From positions 7,447,515-7,511,514 of the forward strand of contig CM020508.1 of NCBI GenBank assembly GCA_009823395.1: a stretch of DNA of 64,000 bases, in the 5' to 3' direction. Source of the DNA: Thamnaconus septentrionalis (Eukaryota > Chordata > Actinopteri > Tetraodontiformes > Monacanthidae). Within the stretch, counting starts at the first letter, position 1; the number at the start of each line of letters is the position of its first letter. The position numbers were made by a program, and so were the translations under genes. The notes below the pieces were generated by a model that was not told the origin of the DNA, ran no database searches, and saw only the letters and a list, made by a program, of their open reading frames with translations. This document shows, in pieces, positions 1 through 11,429 of this stretch.

Positions 1-340
1 AGGGGAAAATAAAGGGAGGGGCTAATTAAAATTTCAGAGGTAGCAGCTGGGTGTCTGATCCCCCTCCCGGTGTCTTTGTGTCTGGATTGAGACGCACTCA
101 CCTTGATTTCTTCATTTATTAACCTTGACAGAAACAAATCGGAATCCCCGCTCGCGCGCCCACAAAAGCGTGAATAATGGGCCGAGCGTGCAAACATTAC
201 AGTGCGTGCGCACGCAGCGTACATACCAGGCGGAGCGGACGCGCACGCAACAACAACAGCAACAAAAAAAAAAAAGAAGCGCACTGGCAATCACCCGCCG
301 CGCACGTCCCGTGCACACATCGCCGCACCTGTTTCTCGCA

Positions 341-375
341 CGCACACACACACACACACACACACGCACACACAC
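341..375 (+). repeat. (CA)n microsatellite
   Basis: About 35 bases of CA with one CG interruption. UG repeat in the minus-strand transcript. Confidence 0.97.
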
Positions 376-1073
376 CGTAGGCCCAGACAAGGCCGTTCTC
401 TAATGAACAGCTTAATGAGTAAAGAAAGATACAACAAAGCCGTCTGGGACGACTGTTTGTAGTCAAGTGATCAAATACGTTCAGCGGCGAGACCCGTCGT
501 ATGAATAGTTATAAGGATAAGCACACATGAATATGAATTAACTCTCATTTCCACCAAATCGAAGCGTAATTATTTTGGCGTCGCAGCCTTCCAAGACGAG
601 CGGGTCGGCTGGAAAGAGCTCGCTTGTCATTCCACTGTGGCGCCACTTCCTGTTTGGGGGTTGTTAGTGAGTGTGTGTGTGTGTTTTTTTTTTTTTGTTC
701 TGTTTTGTTTTGGTTTTTTTGCGCGGCTTTACATTTTATTTTCTCGTACACGGAACGGGCGCTTATTGTGACTACGAGGGTAAGAGGATTACGGCGGTTC
801 AAAATGTGCCAATATGTCAGCGCACGTACTGCTGTGTGGATTTGTTGTTTTTTTTTTGTTTTTTTTGAGTTGTTGTTGTTATTTTTTTGAGGCGTTCCTC
901 CCCAGAGCTGCTGATTCGAGGGCCGCGGCTCGGCTCGGCCTGCCGGATAGCGACCTTGTAGCCCCGACTCTGTCTGCTCTGTGACTGCTTAATGAAGACT
1001 TCAGGGCTGAGGGGGAGAAAATTCTAATAAATTGCAGTGCGGTGACTACAAAGAAGGCATTTTATTTTAACAT

Positions 1074-1077
<4 letters not shown>

Positions 1078-1112
<35 letters not shown>
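1078..1112 (+). repeat. (CA)17 microsatellite
   Basis: About 17 uninterrupted CA units followed by a T run; UG repeat in the minus-strand transcript. Confidence 0.97.
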
Positions 1113-1113
<1 letters not shown>

Positions 1114-2638
1114 GACATTTTTTTTTTTAAAGGGCTTTAGGTGATTATTTTTTCCCATTGAATAGACTTGAGAATTAAATTGACACCCGTGATTCAAGCA
1201 AATAACTTGCGCAAACTAATTAAAAAGCTTGAAAGCCATCGAGTCTTTTGAGATGTGAACCAACATCAAGAAACTTCAGCTTGTCCAAAATCCGAAAAAC
1301 ATACTTTTTTTTTTTTTTTTTTTCTTAGAAGCTTAGCTTTACAAAAACTTCTACAATCAATAAGGCACCCAAGCTGGGCTCCTACTGATAGATGTGAGAA
1401 AACACACAACGACACACAATGGCATGACAAAGACACCGAAAACTACAAAATCTGACCGCTCGCCTCTGATCGTGGACGTCCAGGCTGTGACTCGCAATAC
1501 AAAGAGAGTTTAAACTTTGCGCCTCCTCCTCCCGATCTCTTACCCCCAGCGACCCCGCGAGGAAACAAACAACCCACTCCTAGAGTTGAATATATATTAC
1601 TGTCTGTTTTGCTTGTCTACAGAGTGTACAGTACACACACACACTCACAAAAGCAGGAGTGTGTATTCACACTGCTAGTTGTTGTCTGACCTTTATCACG
1701 CTTGGAAAGTTGGCTGAAGTTCCCTCTCTTCTTCTCCAAAAAGGGGGAGTGACATTTAATAGTCCCCACAGGCCGAGGCAGGTAACAAACACCAAATAAA
1801 GACGGAGCAGCAACTTGTGTGGGTACTTTTTTTTTTTTTTTTAACCTTAAAAAAGCGCCACAGACCCGGCTAAAGGAAACTGTGATTGTCAGCTCACCTG
1901 ATCTTGGCCTAAACGTCTCAGCTGCTTTTCCGTAGTAACAAACCGTTAGCCATTCAGACCACATGACACTGATAGGTAAACACTGCGAGGACGGGGGATG
2001 GGGTGGGGAGTGGGGGGTGGCGTGTACCTGAGACTTTGCCGCCGCTCCGTCAGACAGGCCCTGTTTTCACTGGCCGCGGTAATGGATCCACGTCTCGAGA
2101 GTTTTAAATGATTCAACAGTCTGCCCTTCGCTGTTGCTGTGGTGGCCGCAGACGCTTCTCGCAGCCTGTCGCGCTCCCACGCCGCCGGCCCCGACGCCTC
2201 TCCCTCCTCCGAACAGCTACGCAACCCGGAGAAGCTATCGCGCGACACAAATTGCTCTGGCGAAGCAAGAAGGAGTTTCAGCTGAACATCGATGGGCGTC
2301 TTTTTTTGGCAGAGCTGCACGCGGGATTTGAGATCAACGGCCAACAAGCGGCAGCGGCAGCTGAAAAGTAGCTTTGTAAAAGAAACATTTGAATCGCATG
2401 TTTTTTTGTTTTGTTTCTCTGCCAGCTGCGTGAGGCTGTTTTGACCCTTGCGGCTCGCTGTACATGATGTAGTTGGACCCGTCACAGCCTAGCTTCCCTA
2501 ACAAGCTAAGCAAGTATAAGTTGGATTCTTATACGGAAAACATAAGGTTATTATTATTGTTAGCCAAACGAGGCATTTTTTTTACTATTCGGTGAAAAAT
2601 ATGTTCGGCCGCTAAAATTTTTTGGAGGTCACTCTCCA

Positions 2639-2935
2639 TTGGCGGAGAAGCCGAAAAGTAAATTTTACACCCTGCCTACATGTGAGGAAAAAACCCGCTG
2701 GAAATATATGAATTTGGCGCAGCCAACGTTGGGCGTGGAGCCGGCAGCGGAACACCAAAGAAAAGCTAAATCAAAGCCTCATAATTCTGAAACAATAATC
2801 TGGGGCCTGGAACATGGCGGGACGTATTTGGAAAGTGACTGGCAGAGAATCTCGGCTCTTGGCAGACGCGATGGTGGACTCGAAAATGAAAGCGGAAATG
2901 AGTCGTATTCAGTTGACGGCGCTCCAGTCAGGTAA
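2639..2935 (+). other. Open frame ending at a donor-like site; unconfirmed
   Basis: A 98-residue open frame from ATG with ordinary, non-repetitive composition (K/E/S-rich, no low-complexity runs). A good donor-like CAG|GTAAGTAG lies at 2929-2939, and a weak acceptor-like TTTTTTGGAG at 2617-2626. No domain or family is recognised. It could be a non-coding or lineage-specific exon on the plus strand, antisense to the CELF gene, a conserved non-coding block, or chance. Confidence 0.15.
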
Positions 2936-2983
2936 GTAGTTCATTTCACAGAAGGCGGCAAATGGAAGGCGAGTGGGCGGGCA

Positions 2984-3010
2984 GTGTGTGTGTGTGTGTG
3001 TGTGTGTGTT
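2984..3010 (+). repeat. (GT)n microsatellite with G10 run
   Basis: About 13 GT units directly followed by a run of ten G bases. Confidence 0.95.
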
Positions 3011-3269
3011 GGGGGGGGGTTGCAAAACTCCCGAGCCCTAATGACTGACAGACCAGCGGCAGATGAGCTCGCGGTAAACGCATTAATTACACCGACCAAG
3101 GCCAAGTGGAGCAGAACAGCGCCAAGCCTGAGTTGAGCTGAGCCGGGCTGAGCCGGGCCAAGTTGTCTCTCAGCGAGCAGCGCCGGTCCTGGGCGCAGGG
3201 CGGCTGGGGAGGTGGGAGGAGAGGGTGAGAAGGGTGAGGAGGGGGCGCCGCGCTCAGCCTCCGCGGAGC

Positions 3270-3600
3270 GTGAGCTGCAATCCCCAGGCCTCATTAGGGA
3301 TGCAAAGAGCTTCTGACTCCCATCACCTGTGAGCTTTTTATATCTGGCATAATCTCTTAGTAGATTTTTCTTACATCCAATAATGAGCAGGTTATCACTC
3401 CATACAATGGAGAGAGAGGGAGCGAGAAAGAGAGAGTGCGGGGCTGGGAGGGCGGTGGAGGAAAGTGAGAAAATGCAAAGAGTCATTCGGATTAAAGCAA
3501 AGTCGCGGTGCCGAGGAGGCGTCACATTTTCAGTTTGGTCACATTTTCAGTCAGCAGCCAAGGCCGCTTAAATACATGATTCTCATTAGCCTCTCGTGTA
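3270..3600. promoter_or_regulatory. Conserved-looking non-coding block (candidate)
   Basis: Unique, moderately AT-rich sequence with TTTTTATATCTGGCATAATC, CATTAGGGATGC and CCAATAATGAGC phrases and little simple repeat until a GAGA run at 3410-3440. A duplicated CACATTTTCAGT motif occurs at 3522 and 3540. The texture resembles vertebrate developmental enhancers. No alignment was possible. Confidence 0.25.
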
Positions 3601-4713
3601 AGGAGGGCCACGGGGTGGGAGCGGGGCGGCTGGACGCATCTTATAGTTGTGACGCTCGCACACAAGCAAAGGTTAAGTGCTCATTAGTGACGAGCAGAGA
3701 AACTGCAAACACCCTAAAAAACACGGCGTCACCGTCAGTGATGACAATCACGTGGGTACGCATCAGACAGTATTGAAATTTTAACTGTGAACCAGATTTT
3801 TGTGTGTGTTCAATCACAAGTGATGGATGATGAAATATCAGAAGAAGCAGCAAACTGGGATGTGAAAAAAAAACGAAAGGGTAAAACAGCGGTAAAATAT
3901 GAAAACAATAAGAACCCAGAAAGCCACAGATGCGACCGAGCGGCAGCAATTTATTTCCCTCCCACGAATTTCTATTAGCGTTGTCGTCGGCCGAGGCACA
4001 ACTTGTATTTCAGCGGCCCCGAAAAAAAAGAGAAAACACTCCAATTTCATCTCTCGTCGCCATTCTTCTCTTTATTTGCAAATCAGTTTGGCATCGGGCT
4101 GCGGCAGAGAGGGGAGGGAAAGAAAAGCGAAAAAAAGAGAGAGAGGAAAAAAAAAGAAAATACAAACCTGACCTAAATCAAACGAGTTGACAGCTGACTG
4201 TTTGGAGGGAGGGGAACGGGGATCGCGGGGAAATACATAAATAAGCAGCGTAAACAAACAGAGCGTCAGACCTCCGGCTGACACGGCAGACGGCACCCAG
4301 AGCATCCAGAGTCGGGACTAGTCATCCTTCCCGGCTCTCCCGCTCGCTTGTCTCTGGCTGTCTGCGCTGACTGATGTGAGGGAGGAGGATCAAAGGCTGC
4401 TGAACAGTAGTAATCAGGAAGATGGAGCGATACGGGAGGGGAGAGAGAGGGAGGGAGCGAGGGAGGAGAGCGGAGGCAGAGGAAGGGATTGTGGGTAGGA
4501 GGCTCCTCCATCCATCCGTCTGTCCGTCAGTCAGTCAGTCAGCGCGGCGGAATGACCCTTTAACTACGGGGCTAAGTCAGACATTAAGGCCTCCGGAGTC
4601 AAAGAGGATTCGCCCGTTCTCATTGGCTCGCCTCACCCCCCTCTCTCTCCCTCCCTCCCTTTATCTTTTCTCCTCTGCGTCCCATCCCGGAGAGGAGGAG
4701 CAGGGCCAAGCAC

Positions 4714-4806
4714 CATTAATCTCCTATCTAATAACACTGGTAATGTTACACATTATTGGAAAGAGATGGGCAAAATGAACCAATAAGTTATCTGATATGG
4801 GTCTCC
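4714..4806. promoter_or_regulatory. Conserved-looking non-coding block (candidate)
   Basis: Contains TAATCTCC, CTAATAACACTGGTAATG, TGTTACACATTATTGG and ATGAACCAATAAG: dense TAAT/ATTA and CCAAT cores in unique sequence between two purine/G-rich repeats. Confidence 0.25.
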
Positions 4807-5029
4807 CTTCTCCACCGCGCACTCCAATCCCAAGGACATTTAAGGAAAAGAAGAGACGCAGATGCAGGGTGGGGGCGGGGTGGGGGTATACCGGGGAAGG
4901 TTGGCAGGGTGGGGGGGGGGCGAGATAGAGAAGGAGAATTAGTAATGGGGGAGTGAAAAAATAAAAAATAAAAAAATGAAAAAAGGTTGGGCGATGTGAA
5001 ATATTTCCTGCTATCGACCTCTTGGCCGG

Positions 5030-5150
5030 GGACATGCATAGATTTCTGTATGCGGAAGATAAGTGTCTTTGATAAAGTAGGTTAGCATTGATTAATCCAT
5101 GAAATCTTGGCGCTGTGGACTTAAAGTTAATGAGTAAGGTCTTCTATCGC
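5030..5150. promoter_or_regulatory. Conserved-looking non-coding block (candidate)
   Basis: Unique sequence with a GATAAG cluster (5058-5062, 5070-5076), GATTAATCC (5090-5098, a bicoid/Otx-type core) and GTTAATGAG. Flanked by repetitive G-rich DNA. Confidence 0.28.
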
Positions 5151-5395
5151 CTGCCCACACCCATCCCCACCCCAAACCCCTGGTGACACACGTTGACAGC
5201 GCTGCCCTGAGTGGTCACAGCCAGCAACCGCACCCCCCGCCCAACCTCCTCCTCCCCCTTTGGGGTGTGTGCTGTTGTTTTTTTGTTGTTGTTTTTTTTA
5301 TTTGGAAGGGTGGCGGAGGGGGATTGGCCGAGGAGCGCCCAATCAATGAAGTTGACATTTGTTATTGTGCAGGATTCACAATGCAATCATGGGCG

Positions 5396-5473
5396 GTTGG
5401 GGTGGGTGCGGGGGGACTCTGGCTGCATATGGAAGGGTGGGTGGGGGGGGGGGTTGGGGGGGGTGGAAAGGTC
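5396..5473 (+). other. G-run cluster (quadruplex-prone)
   Basis: Multiple runs of 3-10 G on the plus strand between 5396 and 5473, C-rich in the CELF transcript. Likely a quadruplex-forming or slippage-prone tract. Confidence 0.6.
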
Positions 5474-5699
5474 GCGGCTAATCTACAGGGAACAAGAGTT
5501 ATTTATCCATACGCACCGGAATAAAAAGAAGATGAGAGACACGATCTATATATACTGGGCCCCCGGGGGTAAACCAAGATATTGCAAACACACACACACA
5601 CACTCACAGACACACACACGCGCATGCAGACGCACACAAATGAACATACAAACAAACAGACGGACGGCACGGTACTACGCAAAGTAATTTCCCTCCTAT

Positions 5700-8680
5700 T
5701 TCATTTGGTAATAAACGCAGAGCGCCATGTGACCTACATGCTGCGCATTTCGTAGCCTGCTCGCAAGGATGAAAATAATAGTAACGTTCATACGAATAAT
5801 ATAAATACACCATTAAACACTTCCCCTTAGGTTAGCATAGCCTGTTTAAAAATACCATCTGCATCATTCATGCTCCCAGCCATACAGCGTCACTCTGCTT
5901 CTTTCTTTGGAGAGCAAAGCAAACAACACATCAGTCACATTAAGAAGAACCTTGGAACGAAACGGAAAAGCAGGACGCGTCCGCGGCGGCGCCGGGAGGG
6001 AGAAGTCAGCGGAGACAGACAGACAGACAGACAGACAGGCGGACAGCCGGCGAAACAGGCAGCGTTCGCCGGCCGCCCATCGCTCTTCTCTCCCAGCGAC
6101 GGCACATCAGCACCTCGGCTGCCCACACTCCTTCACATTCCGGTCTCTTCCCCGCCTCGCTCGCATTAATCAATTTCTCCCTCGCTCTCCCGCTGTAAAT
6201 CACGCCGCTCGCTCCGGCTCGGCCTCGGCGGCCGTGCGGAGGAGGCCGAGTGGATGTCAAAATATTTGGCAGCCATCTCCAGCACCGCTGTAGCATTTTA
6301 ACCTCGGCGGTTATTACAACACACACAGGTTTGTCTGACATCCCCCCCAGGCATTAGCCTTGAAATCTCCCTCTCTCTCCCTCTCTCCATCTCGCTCTCT
6401 CTCTCTCAATCTCTCTCTTTCTCTCTTTGCCCACTCTCTCCATTCATCACATCATTATCCTCACAGCCAGGATACACAAACAAAAAGCTCATCCCCACCT
6501 TCGCCGCGCGGCGCCCTGCGAGTGGCTGACGCTTTGTGCCAAACGCTGCACGCCCTTTAATCCTCCGGGGGTGAAAAAGCAAGTAGAAGGATCACCTTTT
6601 TTTTTTTTTTTTTTTTTGCTTTTTTCTTTTGCTTTTTTCGCTTTTTTTTAATTCTCTTTTTTTTCTTTTTAAGCCCTCCCTCGCTGCAACCGCCAGCCAG
6701 CGTCACGGGCAGACAAATGATGCCCGGGCTCTCTTTGGCTGGAGGTGCTGTGCAGCTTGTATGCGCCACGCCCCCCCCACGCCACCGACCGACATAACCC
6801 CCACCCCCCGACTGCACTTATGCACACGGAGGCGTATAAATAAACGCTGCGTGGCCCTTCCGTCGTCACGTGTGCACATATTTTCAGAAGCTAATTATCT
6901 AATTCCTTCCTTTAGCATCGGGTGAGGTGTGTAAATCATTGCACTGAGCCCCCCTGTGGCCCTGCCTCAGCTGCCTCGACATGCACACACACACACACAC
7001 ACACACAATGCACAGCGCAATCCAGGAAGTGCAAAGGATCCCCACAGGACTTGCTGACAGCCTGCGTAAATCAGATGTCATAGAAAGATCTAATGGCCCT
7101 GCATGGACCTAATAAAGTCTGCTGACAGTTGCATGTAGCACCTCCATAGGGCACATATCGTGTCAACACACACACACACACACGCACACACGGGCGCGCG
7201 CACAGAGCAGTCACATGTTATTCGCGTATGTGACGCCGCTGATTGTGTCACTCTGGCAGTCGCATTGTTCAGCAGCCGCTGACTTTAATGGACTGGCTGT
7301 GTCTGTTTCGCGGCGTGCAGGGCATTAGCATAACGCCGCTCCGCCGCCAAAAAGGATTTAAACAACAGCCTCGCCGACATGTTTACACTATCAATTTGTT
7401 TGTCTGCTGTCTGGGGAGAAGGAGGGGTGGGGGGGGACCTGTGACATGCTGATTTTCGTCTGAACTCGGGTCACCTTGACAACGTTAGCGACACAGACAC
7501 AGACAGAGACCAAGGCCATTTATTTGCCATTTGCACAGGTTATTGCGGTGCAGGTACATTAGAGGTCTTTGTTGTGATTCAGACAGAAAAATCTGAAGGA
7601 TAAAAAGCAGGCTTGAAAAAACAGGCTGGGATAATAAAAAGACATATAATTAGACGCAAGTGCACAATTGGTTCTGGAGGAGTGTATACAGTTCCCGCGC
7701 GGTACTGCATATTGTTAGTGTGAGATATGGGAAAGTACTTTGCAGGTTGTTTGTTGCAAACTTTCAGGTGTGGCAAATGCACCTGTCATTTTTTTTTTTT
7801 TTATCAGGGAATTTCCAATGAGCGCGTGCAACTCACGCAAGCAGCGGGCACAGCGGTGACAGTTGTGTGTCGCTGCGAATCTGCGGCCCCATTAAAACCT
7901 GCTCGTCTCTCCTGTGTCCTGTTATCGCTCGCACGCCTCTGTTCTTCTGTGAGACTATTGAAGTTATTTCCCTGCAGTGCATAAAAGACCAACGACCCTC
8001 AAAAATAAATAAACAAAAAAGCTCCAACTTGTTCGCCATCCCTTGAGGGGGGTTTCACGCTCTGGACCAGGTTTGGAGACGACGGCCGGAGCTCACAGAC
8101 TCACAGACCAACAGCAAGATCAGAACAGAGGTCGTCTGGAGAAGGACGAGCGGAGGGCCTTTTTATCCGCTAGCTCTTTGTGAAGGTCCAGTTACAGATG
8201 AACGACTGTTTTTTGATCTGACTTGGTGGATATTTTTAACTGCCCGGCAACAACGCAGCCAAGCAGCACAATGGCGATGGCCCAGCGTGTGGGTGGGGGA
8301 GGGGCCTAATTTTTTTTTTTTTTTTCAACATGACGCGCTGGAAGTCCTACATGCAGCCGAGCCAGTGTAAAGGCATGTGAGGACACGGGGATTTTAAAGT
8401 GGATTATGGAAGGCACCCAGAAAAGCCTGAGCTGAACTTTTGAGCGAATGTGGTTTAATACAGTATTAACAGTACGGACTAATGCTCGAATGTGAAACAG
8501 GACAGATATTACTTGCGGTAGGGAAGGGGGGTAAATAAATAAATACGAACACTTTATTGTAAACAATGAAGATTAAAAAAAGATCTGCAGGAAAAGAAGA
8601 GAGAGACAGAGTGGGACTGCGAACATTTTTTTTTTTTTTTGTTTAAGATTGTGGGTTCAGTAGTTCACAGCTCTGGCTGT
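5700..8680. other. Intronic stretch without genes
   Basis: Holds (GACA)n, a CT-rich tract (6367-6426), T homopolymers (6597-6616 and neighbours), (CA)n at 6981-7008 and 7165-7192, and unique DNA between. No exon, RNA gene or transposon was recognised. Confidence 0.6.
6010..6038 (+). repeat. (GACA)n tetranucleotide repeat
   Basis: About six GACA units followed by diverged copies (GGCGGACAG). Confidence 0.9.
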
Positions 8681-8685
8681 CAAAG

Positions 8686-8905
8686 GGAAAATTTATAATG
8701 TCGCCCATCTGGCCAATGAATACTTATGCACATCATGCTTCAGTCTGACAAGTGATTTGACAGGGGCACCGAGCACAGAACGTGCCGACCTGTAGGCTCA
8801 CCACCCCGGGCATAAATATTTATAGAGTAACCAGGAGGCAGAGGAGAATCTAACCTTGTGTCGGACCTGAGCGCCGCATCCTCCAATCAAATATTTTGTC
8901 CTTCA
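8686..8905. promoter_or_regulatory. Conserved-looking non-coding block (candidate)
   Basis: Unique sequence with TTTATAATGTCGCC, CCAATGAATACTTATGC, a TTGACAGG Meis/TGIF-type core, CATAAATATTTATAGAG and CCAATCAAATATTTTG. It has no simple repeats, unlike the flanks. Confidence 0.28.
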
Positions 8906-9309
8906 TCATTTCGGATAATGGCTCCGGCAAATGGGAGTTGCTGCGGGGTGTCACTCTGCCCGGCGCCACTTCGGGGGCGAGATGCGGCGAGAGCCGGCGA
9001 GAGCCACGCGAGAAGAGAGAAATCAAATGAATAAAATAAGTGAGTGAATAAATAAATAAATAAAGGGGCCCCGGTAACGACCTACTGGGAGCCGAGATGT
9101 GTTCGATGACACAGTTTGGAGTTTGGCGGAGGGAGGGAAGGAAGGAGGGTGATGTACTTTAGAGGCTGAGAGACGGAGCGAGATGCAAAAAAAAAAGAAA
9201 GAAAAAAAAAACAGCTCACTCACTCTGCTGGTGAATCATTGTTCTTTGCCTGATAAGCTGTGAGTCACTGAGAGGAGGGGACAGCGGAGGGGCGAAAAAA
9301 AAAGAAGAA

Positions 9310-9400
9310 GAAGAGTGCGTAGGTGGAGAGCAACTGGCGTGCGTGTGTGCGTGCGCGCGTGTGTGTGTGGGTGTGAGTGCGTGCGTGCGTTTGGCCGTGG
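9310..9400 (+). repeat. GT/GC-rich interrupted microsatellite
   Basis: GTGC/GTGT runs with interruptions (GTGCGTGTGTGCGTGCGC and GTGCGTGCGTGCGT), an impure (GT)n. Confidence 0.85.
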
Positions 9401-9503
9401 TGACAGCGAAGGTCAGCGTTGGGGGGTGTGTCTCTGCCATGGCCTGAGGCTCGGGAGCCATCACTGTCACATATCTGTCTCAGCGCCGTGCACGGCGAGC
9501 CCT

Positions 9504-9504
<1 letters not shown>

Positions 9505-9552
<48 letters not shown>
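9505..9552 (+). repeat. (CAG)16 trinucleotide repeat
   Basis: Sixteen uninterrupted CAG units on the plus strand. The CELF gene is transcribed from the minus strand, so this is (CUG)16 in its pre-mRNA. Frames through it give poly-Ser, poly-Ala or poly-Gln on one strand and poly-Leu on the other; none has the look of a real protein. Confidence 0.97.
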
Positions 9553-9553
<1 letters not shown>

Positions 9554-9949
9554 GGCAGACGCCCCCTTTGGCGCGCGCACACACACACACACACACACGC
9601 ATACAAACCACCCTCAGGATACAGAGGCACGCAGCGACTCACATGCACATGGAGCTCACAGAGTGAGATGTCAGAGGTGCATATATATATTGTGCCGACT
9701 CTGGCCAACTTCCATCCGAAGCGACGCCTCGTCACAACACTCTCTTTACATCGGCGCGGATGGGAAGCATAAAGCATGTCCCCTCTGTAATACGTGAACC
9801 TGACGACCTTGTCCACACTCATTCAATCACCGGCCCAGAAAGCACAATTAATCCAGCAGCCTGCCTCGTGGGCCTCGGCGGCTACAGCCGGCCGTCTGCT
9901 GTATTCAGCAAATATGAACAAAGACTCCCGTCCAGATTTTTTTTTTTTC

Positions 9950-11300
9950 CTTTTTTTTTTTTTTTCCTTTGCTCGGGCTCAACGTCGAGCGGGGCGAACG
10001 ATTCGAGGTGAACATGACCCGACGACAGCGTATCGACTGCCCCGCTCAGCGAGTTGCGGCTTGTTCCACGTGAGGTTCAGCAAATGACCACGACGACCAC
10101 ACGAGGCCATTGAGCGCAAGCCGCAATAAAGTTTGCTGCTCGCTGGCTTGAGGTGGGTTTTCATCCGCTTTCCCCAACCAGAGCATGAGTGCAAAACGTT
10201 TTATGGTAGCGGGTTTTTGCGGCATGACCTCCGCTGCCCACTGCCACGGCTGTTGGCATTAAAGGAATATTTCAATTTCTGACCTTTTTTTGGCCACTTT
10301 TTCATGTTTATTGTCAGCTAGTTTACAATTCGAACAAATAACTTAATACTTGTGTTATAGTGCAAATCAACACAGGGGTTATTGTTTCCGGTTTCAGCAA
10401 TGCTAACATCAAAGCTAGAATATTCCTTCTGCTAGCACATGATAATATATTCTAGGAAGTAGTCCCAGGCAGTTTGGTGTGACTCATTTCATGAGCAAAT
10501 ATAATATATTAACAAACTAAAAATAAAAAATACCTTATAGAAAAATGACAGAGCCTTTGGCCAATAGAAGGACTTTATGGACCAAGCGATGTGAGTCTGA
10601 CATAAAGTTTGGTGTTGAACGGGTGGCTATTGTTCCCGGCACTCTTGCCTGTTTGGCTCAATGCAATAATAAGTATGAGCATGTTGCACAGTCACTGCTT
10701 AATTAACCAAACAATATCTTATGTGGTCAGGGAAGCCGCAGAACGGCTGCAGATCATTTGACAGTTTTTCATTTATTTATTTTTTTTAAGGAAGCCAAGA
10801 CACCGAGCGTTCACATCCTCACGTCTTCAGGGGAAAAAAAGAGTCATTTATTTCTGGCGAGTCATGGGGTTTTTTTTGTTTGTTTTTTTATCATCGCCGG
10901 CGCAGCTTTGCATCCTCCTCCCCCTTTATCTGCCTCCAATCCCCTTAACGGCAGCAGGGTTTTGCATTGGGATTTGAGATGTAATTAAATTCAATAAATA
11001 CATGAAGGTGAGGGAATAAATCAGGCGGAAACTGATAAACAACAGGAGATTAAACGCCACTGAGCTGTGCAAACAGAGACTCTGAGTGGAAGTTTCGGCA
11101 GATGGCCGTCGTCTCTGCAACCCTGGACCAGGTTTTTTTCCTTGTTGTTGTCGTCGTATTTGTTTTTGAAAGTTTAGCCACAGTGAAAATGACTTGATGC
11201 GACCGTATTGCAGAAGATATCATGACATCATGCTGTATTTCCTGTCCGTGCGTCTCTCACACACCTCGCCATCACGCCCCCTCATCAAGGGGCCGGCCGG
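9950..11300. other. Intronic stretch without genes
   Basis: T-rich run at 9938-9966, then mostly unique sequence. 10260-10560 is AT-rich and may be an unrecognised old repeat (starts TTAAAGGAATATTTC). GGCCGGCCGGCCGGCC lies at 11291-11306. Nothing coding recognised. Confidence 0.5.
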
Positions 11301-11309
11301 CCGGCCGCC

Positions 11310-11420
11310 TCCTTATTAATGACTATTGAAGCAGCAATTAATGCTGCATAATACATGAACTACAGCTGTGCAAATCTGAATAAAGGCTGATTAGATGCTT
11401 AAAGGAAATACCGTCGGCGC
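11310..11420. promoter_or_regulatory. Conserved-looking non-coding block (candidate)
   Basis: TTATTAATGACTATTGAAGC, GCAATTAATGCTGCATAATA and TGAATAAAGGCTGATTAGATG: several TAAT cores in unique sequence directly after a GC palindrome. Confidence 0.28.
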
Positions 11421-11429
11421 ATATTAATG

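Noticed and set aside
6010..6038. Regular GACA repeats as a possible CRISPR-like array
   Set aside because: A tetranucleotide microsatellite in a vertebrate-type genome; no spacers.
9265..9822. 185-codon frame on the minus strand with poly-Leu and His-Thr runs
   Set aside because: Produced by (CAG)16 and CA/GT repeats; no domain, no splice support.
10260..10560. TTAAAGGAATATTTC start as another TTAA element
   Set aside because: No matching inverted right end with TTAA found; left as unassigned AT-rich DNA.
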